Source: Clostridia bacterium (lineage in GTDB: Bacteria > Bacillota > Clostridia > Christensenellales > Borkfalkiaceae). Taken from it: 64,000 bases of DNA. This document shows, piece by piece, positions 59,030 to 64,000 of the stretch (position 1 is the first letter of the stretch; each line of letters starts with the position of its first letter). A program made the position numbers and the translations under genes. Where the stretch lies: NCBI GenBank assembly GCA_900770945.1, contig CAAGME010000002.1:1-64000 (forward strand), given 5' to 3'. The notes under the pieces are model-generated. The model was given only the letters and a program-made list of their open reading frames with translations. It was not told where the DNA came from and made no database searches.

Positions 59030-60976
59030 ATGAACAACGAAATGCAAAAACTTGTCGATACACTCAATAAGTATGCGTACGAATATTACGTTCTCGACAA
59101 TCCTACCGTTTCGGACGGAGAATACGACGTTTTATACGACAAGTTGAAAAAACTCGAAGCTAAAACCGGTGTTGTTCTGCCCGATTCTCCCACTAAAAGG
59201 GTGGGCGGTGAGCCTATAACGGAATTCAAAAAACATAAGCATATCGCAAGACTTTACAGCCTTGATAAAGCGGTGACGAAAGAGGAGCTTGAAGCGTTTA
59301 ACGACAGAATAAAAAAGGTTTCTCCAAACGAGCCGGAATATACCGTCGAATATAAATTCGACGGGTTGACGATGTGCTTAACATACGAAAACGGCGAATT
59401 CACGGGCGCGGCGACGCGTGGAAACGGAGAGGTCGGCGAAGACGTTACCGTGCAGGTTCGGACGATAAAAACATTTCCGTTAAAGATTGAATATAAGGGC
59501 AGAGTGGAAGTAAAAGGAGAGGCGGTAATACGCCTATCCGTGTTGAAAAAGTACAACGAAACGGCGAAAGAAACGCTTAAAAACGCGCGCAATGCGGTCG
59601 CCGGGGCTATAAGAAACCTTGACCCTAAGATAACCGAAAAGAGAAAGCCCGAGATTTATTTTTACGACGTAAACTTCATTGAGGACGGCAGCATAAAAAC
59701 GCAGGTCGAAGCTGTGGATTTTTTAAAAAAAGAGGGCTTTAAGGTTTATGATTTTCTGCGTGTTTGCAAAAATTTTGACGAAGTTTACGAGGCGATAGAC
59801 TATATCGAAGTCGAACGAAAAAAGATAGACGTTTTAACGGACGGCGCGGTTATAAAGGTCAACGATTTTGCCGTGCGGGAAGAACTCGGCAGCACCGAAA
59901 AATTTCCGCGTTGGGCGATAGCGTTTAAGTTCGGGGCGGAAGAAGTCACGACGAAACTGAAAAAAGTTGTGTGGCAGGTCGGGCGTACGGGCAAGCTTAC
60001 GCCGCTCGGTATACTCGAACCCATCGAGCTTTGCGGCGTAACGGTAAGCAAGGCTACGCTGAACAATTACGGCGATATCACCCGTAAAAACATCAAGGTG
60101 CCGTGCAGAGTGCTGGTGAGACGCAGCAACGAAGTCATACCCGAAATTTTGGGCTCGACGGAGATTTTCGAAAACAGCAAAGAAGTGGAAAAGCCGACCG
60201 TTTGCCCGCATTGCAAAACGCAGCTTGTCGAAGTTGGCGCGAATATTTTCTGCCCGAACGAGGATTGCAGACCGAGAGTCGTTGCCGCACTTTCTAACTT
60301 CGCTTCGAAAGAAGGCATGAACATTGACGGATTTTCGGAAAAAACCGCGGGCGCGCTGTACGATAAGTTCGGCGCGAGAAAATTTTCCGATTTGTACCTT
60401 TTAAAGCGTGAAGATTTGCTGTCGCTCGAAGGATTCAAAGACAAGAAAGCAGACAATTTTTTAACGAATATCGAAAGAAGCAAAAATTGTTCGCTCGAAA
60501 ACTTTATATTCGCGTTGGGAATAGACGGAATCGGAAAAAAGACGGCGAAAGACCTTGCAAAAAACTTTAAGTCGCTCGATAAGCTTTTTGTTGCGACTAA
60601 GGACGAACTGCTTTCCGTCGACGAGATAGGCGACGTTTTGGCGGACAACCTCGTGAACTTTTTTTCGGACGAACGCAATATCGACGAAATTAAAAAATTG
60701 CTTGCCGAGGGTGTAAAGCCCGAATACAAGATTGCTACCGTGAATGATTCTCTTGCGGGCGAAAAGGTTGTTTTGACGGGTACGCTTTCTTCGTTCAAGC
60801 GTTCGGAAGCCGCCAAGATAATCGAGGCGCGCGGAGGACAGGTTATGAGTTCTGTGTCTAAATTGACGACGCTTGTTGTCGCCGGAGAGGACGCAGGAAG
60901 CAAACTTGACAAAGCTAAAGAGTTAAATATTAAAATAATCGACGAAAACGAGTTTAAAAATTTGATAAACACTTGA
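59030..60976 (+). CDS. ligA: NAD-dependent DNA ligase
   Basis: A 648-residue ligase that seals nicks with NAD+. N-terminal Ia domain (YYVLDNPTVSDGEYD), adenylation active site in VEYKFDG (Lys near 111), OB fold, zinc finger (CPHCKTQLVEVGANIFCPNEDC, about 387-408 region with four Cys), HhH repeats and a C-terminal BRCT domain (about 573-648). Two adjacent ATGs (59027 and 59030) are possible; the second has better spacing from GAGGTG. Confidence 0.96.
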   Translation: MNNEMQKLVDTLNKYAYEYYVLDNPTVSDGEYDVLYDKLKKLEAKTGVVLPDSPTKRVGGEPITEFKKHKHIARLYSLDKAVTKEELEAFNDRIKKVSPNEPEYTVEYKFDGLTMCLTYENGEFTGAATRGNGEVGEDVTVQVRTIKTFPLKIEYKGRVEVKGEAVIRLSVLKKYNETAKETLKNARNAVAGAIRNLDPKITEKRKPEIYFYDVNFIEDGSIKTQVEAVDFLKKEGFKVYDFLRVCKNFDEVYEAIDYIEVERKKIDVLTDGAVIKVNDFAVREELGSTEKFPRWAIAFKFGAEEVTTKLKKVVWQVGRTGKLTPLGILEPIELCGVTVSKATLNNYGDITRKNIKVPCRVLVRRSNEVIPEILGSTEIFENSKEVEKPTVCPHCKTQLVEVGANIFCPNEDCRPRVVAALSNFASKEGMNIDGFSEKTAGALYDKFGARKFSDLYLLKREDLLSLEGFKDKKADNFLTNIERSKNCSLENFIFALGIDGIGKKTAKDLAKNFKSLDKLFVATKDELLSVDEIGDVLADNLVNFFSDERNIDEIKKLLAEGVKPEYKIATVNDSLAGEKVVLTGTLSSFKRSEAAKIIEARGGQVMSSVSKLTTLVVAGEDAGSKLDKAKELNIKIIDENEFKNLINT

Positions 60977-61001
60977 TAATTTTTTAATTTTGTGTTATTA
61001 T
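60973..61001 (+). promoter_or_regulatory. Probable promoter of yicC-rpoZ
   Basis: TTGATA (60973-60978), a 17-base spacer and TATTAT (60996-61001), overlapping the ligA stop and about 28 bases before the yicC start. Confidence 0.55.
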
Positions 61002-61029
61002 ATAACGAGTAGCTAAGGAGCAAATGCCA

Positions 61030-61902
61030 ATGAAGAGTATGACCGGTTACGGGAAGGCTCGCTTTGCGGACGAAAAAATCGATCTGACAGTAGAAATCAA
61101 GACCGTAAACAACAGATTCATAGACCTCAACCCGAAGTATCCGAGAAGTTTTTTAAAGTATGAAGATTTGATACGTAAAATCGTTTCGGAAAAGATTTCA
61201 CGCGGGAGAGTCGAACTCAATATAACGTTTAAGCAGACGGATTCGTCCGCGCGCCCGGTTGTCGTAGACTTATCGCTTGCGGAAAGCTACGTTAAGGCTT
61301 ACGAAACGCTTAAAGGAGTTTATCCTTTTATAAAAGACGATTTCTCGATTACCGCGCTTTTGAAATGCCCCGACGTTACTACGCAAACCGTTGCCGATGA
61401 CGACGACTACGTAAAAGAACCGCTCGTTGCCGTGCTTTCGGAGGCTCTCGATAATCTCAATAAAATGCGAGAAACGGAGGGTGAAAAGCTGAAAGAGGAC
61501 CTGGCAAAACGCATAGACGAAGTTGAAAAGCTCGTTATAAAATGCGGGGAGTTTGCGCCGCTTGTAAAGGAGAATTATAGGGTAAAGCTTACAAAACGCG
61601 TTGAAGAAGCGTTATCCGGCGCAACGGTGGACGAGGCGAGGCTTTTGCAGGAAGTAGCCGTTTTTGCCGATAAAAGTAACATTGACGAAGAACTGACAAG
61701 GTTAAAAAGCCATATATCTCAGTTCAGAAAGATAATTCAAACGGAAAACTCGGGAAAGAAGCTGGATTTTTTAGTTCAGGAACTTAACCGTGAAGCAAAT
61801 ACTATCTGTTCTAAATCGAACGATGTTTCCGTTACCGATTGCGGGCTGAAATTGAAGTGCGAAATAGAAAAGATAAGAGAACAAATTCAAAACGTCGAAT
61901 AA
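61030..61902 (+). CDS. yicC: YicC family endoribonuclease
   Basis: A 290-residue protein of the YicC/YloC family, an endoribonuclease group. MKSMTGYGKARF at the start, VEIKTVNNRFIDLNPKYPR, and the C-terminal DFLVQELNREANTICSKSND are the family signatures. ATGs at 61024 and 61030 are both possible; 61030 gives better spacing from AAGGAG and the usual N-terminus. In Firmicutes it normally precedes gmk and rpoZ; here rpoZ follows directly. Confidence 0.93.
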   Translation: MKSMTGYGKARFADEKIDLTVEIKTVNNRFIDLNPKYPRSFLKYEDLIRKIVSEKISRGRVELNITFKQTDSSARPVVVDLSLAESYVKAYETLKGVYPFIKDDFSITALLKCPDVTTQTVADDDDYVKEPLVAVLSEALDNLNKMRETEGEKLKEDLAKRIDEVEKLVIKCGEFAPLVKENYRVKLTKRVEEALSGATVDEARLLQEVAVFADKSNIDEELTRLKSHISQFRKIIQTENSGKKLDFLVQELNREANTICSKSNDVSVTDCGLKLKCEIEKIREQIQNVE

Positions 61903-61916
61903 TCGGAGGTAAAAAA

Positions 61917-62117
61917 ATGATAAACGAACCGTCAATAGACGAACTCGCAAAAAAGATGGGGTCAAAGTATGCGCTTTGCATTGTTGCCGCTAAGCGCGCA
62001 AGACAAATCATCGATGCGGAAAAGAACCAAAGCAAAGATTTTCCGCCCGACGAAAAGCCTTTGACAATTGCCGCTCAGGAAATCTACGAGGGCAGAGTTA
62101 CCGCAACAAAATATTAA
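61917..62117 (+). CDS. rpoZ: RNA polymerase omega subunit
   Basis: A 66-residue protein. MINEPSIDELAKKMGSKYAL followed by CIVAAKRARQI and KPLTIAAQEIYEGRV match bacterial omega, which helps assemble RNA polymerase. GGAGGT precedes the ATG at 61917; the longer frame from 61839 overlaps yicC. gmk, usual between yicC and rpoZ, is absent. Confidence 0.94.
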   Translation: MINEPSIDELAKKMGSKYALCIVAAKRARQIIDAEKNQSKDFPPDEKPLTIAAQEIYEGRVTATKY

Positions 62118-62204
62118 GCATCAGGGACGACGCAAGGAATTCCTGTATAAAAACACGTTCAAGGAGTTTCTTAGGACGTATTTTTATTTTTCGGGTGAAA
62201 GGGT

Positions 62205-64000
62205 ATGATAGCCGAGGTAATAGTTGATATAGCGCATAGCGAAGTCGATAAAGTTTTCGATTACGACTGCGGCGGATTGGATGTTTCCGTCGGCAGTAGG
62301 GTTATCGTGCCTTTCGGAAAAATGAAAATTGAGGGCGTGGTTATTGCCTTAAAACAAACGAGCGAATACAGGGCGAACGGAATAAAAAAAATTATTCGCT
62401 TACTTGACTCGGCTCCCGCCATAACGAAGGAGTGTATAGAGCTTCTTTCGTTTATGCGAGAAAAATACCACTTGACAAAGGCGAGTATTTTAAGGCTTTT
62501 TCTCCCGACCGAAATGAGAAAGGGAAAGGTAAGAGAAAAGCTGGTCACCTTTGTTACCGTAAACACCGATTTGGATTTTGAAGCCGCGCTTTCTTCCATT
62601 CCTCAAAGAAGCAAGTCGGAACGCGGCGCATTAGAGTTTATGCGTGACGTAAAAACGTGTAAAATCGCAGAACTTAAAAGCAAATTTACCAATGATTCCG
62701 TAAACAGGCTTGTTGAAAAAGGATACCTAAAAAGGGAAGAAAAACGGGAGAACAGAACGCCGTATTCTTCGCTTGAGGGCTACTCTAAAAACGTGGAATT
62801 AACTGACGAGCAAAAGAACGCGATAGCGTCTATTGAAAATACGGACAAGCGTGTAACGCTTATTCACGGCGTTACGGGGAGTGGTAAGACGGTCGTTTAT
62901 CTGCGGCTTATCCGCGAGGCGGTGGAAAGCGGAAAAACGGCGATAATGTTAGTGCCTGAAATATCCCTTACGCCGCAAATGTTCAGACAGCTGAAAGCAG
63001 AGTTCGGGGACAACGCCGCAATACTGCACAGCGGGCTTTCTGCCGGAGAAAAATTCGACGAATGGTGGAGGCTGAGATCCGGCGAGGCTAAAATCGCCGT
63101 CGGCGCAAGGAGCGCGATATTTGCGCCGCTCGAAAACTTAGGTGTAATTATTATAGACGAAGAACATGACGGAAGTTATACAAGCGAGTCTAACCCGAGA
63201 TATTTTACTTTCGACGTTGCGAAATTCCGCGCGGATTATAACGACTGTAAGCTTGTTTTGGGTAGCGCAACCCCGTCGGTCGAAACGTATCTTAAAGCAA
63301 AAGAGGGAGCGTTTAACCTTGTAAAACTTCCGCATAGAATAAATAAAAAACCTTTGCCCGAAATGATAATCGCAGATATGCGAACGGAAGTAAGGCGAGG
63401 AAACGATTCGGCGTTTTCGTCCGCGCTCGTAAGCGAGCTTGAAGATTGTCTGAAAAAGGGCAATCAAGCAATAATATTTTTGAACAGACGAGGGTATTCA
63501 CAACACGTGGTTTGCCGTGAATGCGGGTACGTTGCGAAGTGCGAAAATTGCGACGTTGCTTTGAATTATCATTCTGTCGGAAACGTTTTGAAATGCCACT
63601 ATTGCGGCGCAACCTATAAAATGCTTACGGCTTGTCCCGATTGCGGAAGCATACATATAAATTACGTCGGAACAGGCACGCAAAAGGTTGTTGCCGAGCT
63701 AAAAAAGCGTTTTCCTTCGGCGCGAATTTTGAGAATGGACAACGATACGACCCAAAACAAGGAAGGGCATCTTAAAATTCTCGAACAGTTTTCGAAGCAT
63801 GAAGCCGATATTCTCGTCGGCACGCAAATGATTGCGAAAGGGCATGACTTCCCGTCCGTGACGCTTGTAGGTATACTCGACGCCGATATGAGCTTGTTCT
63901 TTTCCGATTATCGAAGCGGCGAGAGAACGTTTCAGCTTATAACGCAGGTTGCGGGCAGAAGCGGGCGAGCCGGAGATAAGGGCGTAGTCGTTTTGCAGAC
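62205..64000 (+). CDS. priA: Primosomal protein N' (replication restart helicase PriA), 3' end outside the window
   Basis: At least 598 codons are open to the end of the window. The N-terminal 3'-OH-binding domain begins MIAEVIVDIAHSEVDKVFDY; a winged-helix region precedes the helicase with Walker A GVTGSGKT (about 222-229), Walker B DEEH (about 317-320), and the zinc-binding insertion starting CRECGYVAKCENC (about 437-449). It reloads the replicative helicase at stalled forks. GGTGAAAGGG lies ahead of the ATG. The 87 bases between rpoZ and priA show no terminator, and coaBC, often found here, is missing. Confidence 0.95.
   Translation, partial: MIAEVIVDIAHSEVDKVFDYDCGGLDVSVGSRVIVPFGKMKIEGVVIALKQTSEYRANGIKKIIRLLDSAPAITKECIELLSFMREKYHLTKASILRLFLPTEMRKGKVREKLVTFVTVNTDLDFEAALSSIPQRSKSERGALEFMRDVKTCKIAELKSKFTNDSVNRLVEKGYLKREEKRENRTPYSSLEGYSKNVELTDEQKNAIASIENTDKRVTLIHGVTGSGKTVVYLRLIREAVESGKTAIMLVPEISLTPQMFRQLKAEFGDNAAILHSGLSAGEKFDEWWRLRSGEAKIAVGARSAIFAPLENLGVIIIDEEHDGSYTSESNPRYFTFDVAKFRADYNDCKLVLGSATPSVETYLKAKEGAFNLVKLPHRINKKPLPEMIIADMRTEVRRGNDSAFSSALVSELEDCLKKGNQAIIFLNRRGYSQHVVCRECGYVAKCENCDVALNYHSVGNVLKCHYCGATYKMLTACPDCGSIHINYVGTGTQKVVAELKKRFPSARILRMDNDTTQNKEGHLKILEQFSKHEADILVGTQMIAKGHDFPSVTLVGILDADMSLFFSDYRSGERTFQLITQVAGRSGRAGDKGVVVLQ

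Noticed and set aside
62118..62204. Small gene or terminator between rpoZ and priA
   Set aside because: No stem with a T-run and no open frame with a ribosome binding site could be supported.

Overview
The window reads as a chromosomal segment of a spore-forming anaerobic member of the Clostridia (Firmicutes), with moderate GC and almost every gene on the + strand. Support comes from a four-gene electron-bifurcating-type [FeFe] hydrogenase operon, an IspH-ribosomal protein S1 fusion (a clostridial hallmark), SpoVAD, SpoVAE and YunB sporulation genes, a biotin-dependent sodium-pump decarboxylase operon, MutS2 and class-II style housekeeping genes. I cannot place it below class; an uncultured gut lineage is a reasonable guess.

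Layout: 1-340 holds a long hairpin element and a terminator. 407-4880 is the hydrogenase operon (NuoE-, HndB-, NuoF-like subunits and HydA). 4954-6205 is aroB plus a chorismate mutase. 6480-12940 is an export or surface locus: a YwaF-like membrane protein fused to an ABC ATPase, an ABC-2 permease, a bitopic protein and a large lipoprotein. 12941-14530 is rich in repeats around tRNA-Trp and rnhA. 14530-16894 carries a TVP38-type membrane protein and a GalT-like protein that lacks the catalytic histidines. 17020-21929 is the sodium-pump decarboxylase operon. 22112-26722 is an FAD oxidoreductase, cmk, plsC and ispH-rpsA. After tRNA-Ala come an ene-reductase/aconitase-X operon (27635-31410), an EamA transporter, galK-galE-galM (32665-35978), sporulation genes (36088-38168), pheS-pheT, mutS2, a cysteine desulfurase-thiI pair, a pyridoxal kinase, an M29 aminopeptidase, a lone minus-strand DUF1846 gene, a MacB-like ABC protein, prmA, mtaB, a HIT protein, rpsU, an unknown gene, pcrA, ligA, yicC, rpoZ and the 5' part of priA, which runs off the end.

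The physiology suggested is fermentative: the hydrogenase can reoxidise NADH and ferredoxin with H2 release, the decarboxylase can turn oxaloacetate or an acyl-CoA decarboxylation into a sodium gradient, and the gal genes feed galactose into glycolysis. No ordinary galT lies beside galKEM; the only GalT relative seen here is the degenerate one at 15512.

The least explained material is: the GalT-like pseudoenzyme; the YwaF-ABC fusion locus; arrays of small palindromes joined by constant heptamers (TCGATAT in one array, GTGATGT/ACATCAC in others); three copies of the tRNA-Trp 3' tail; a 27-base motif found upstream of two genes, beside yunB and inside priA; and an aconitase-X operon paired with an ene-reductase. 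All functional calls are from reading the sequence and remembered family motifs; no database search was run.
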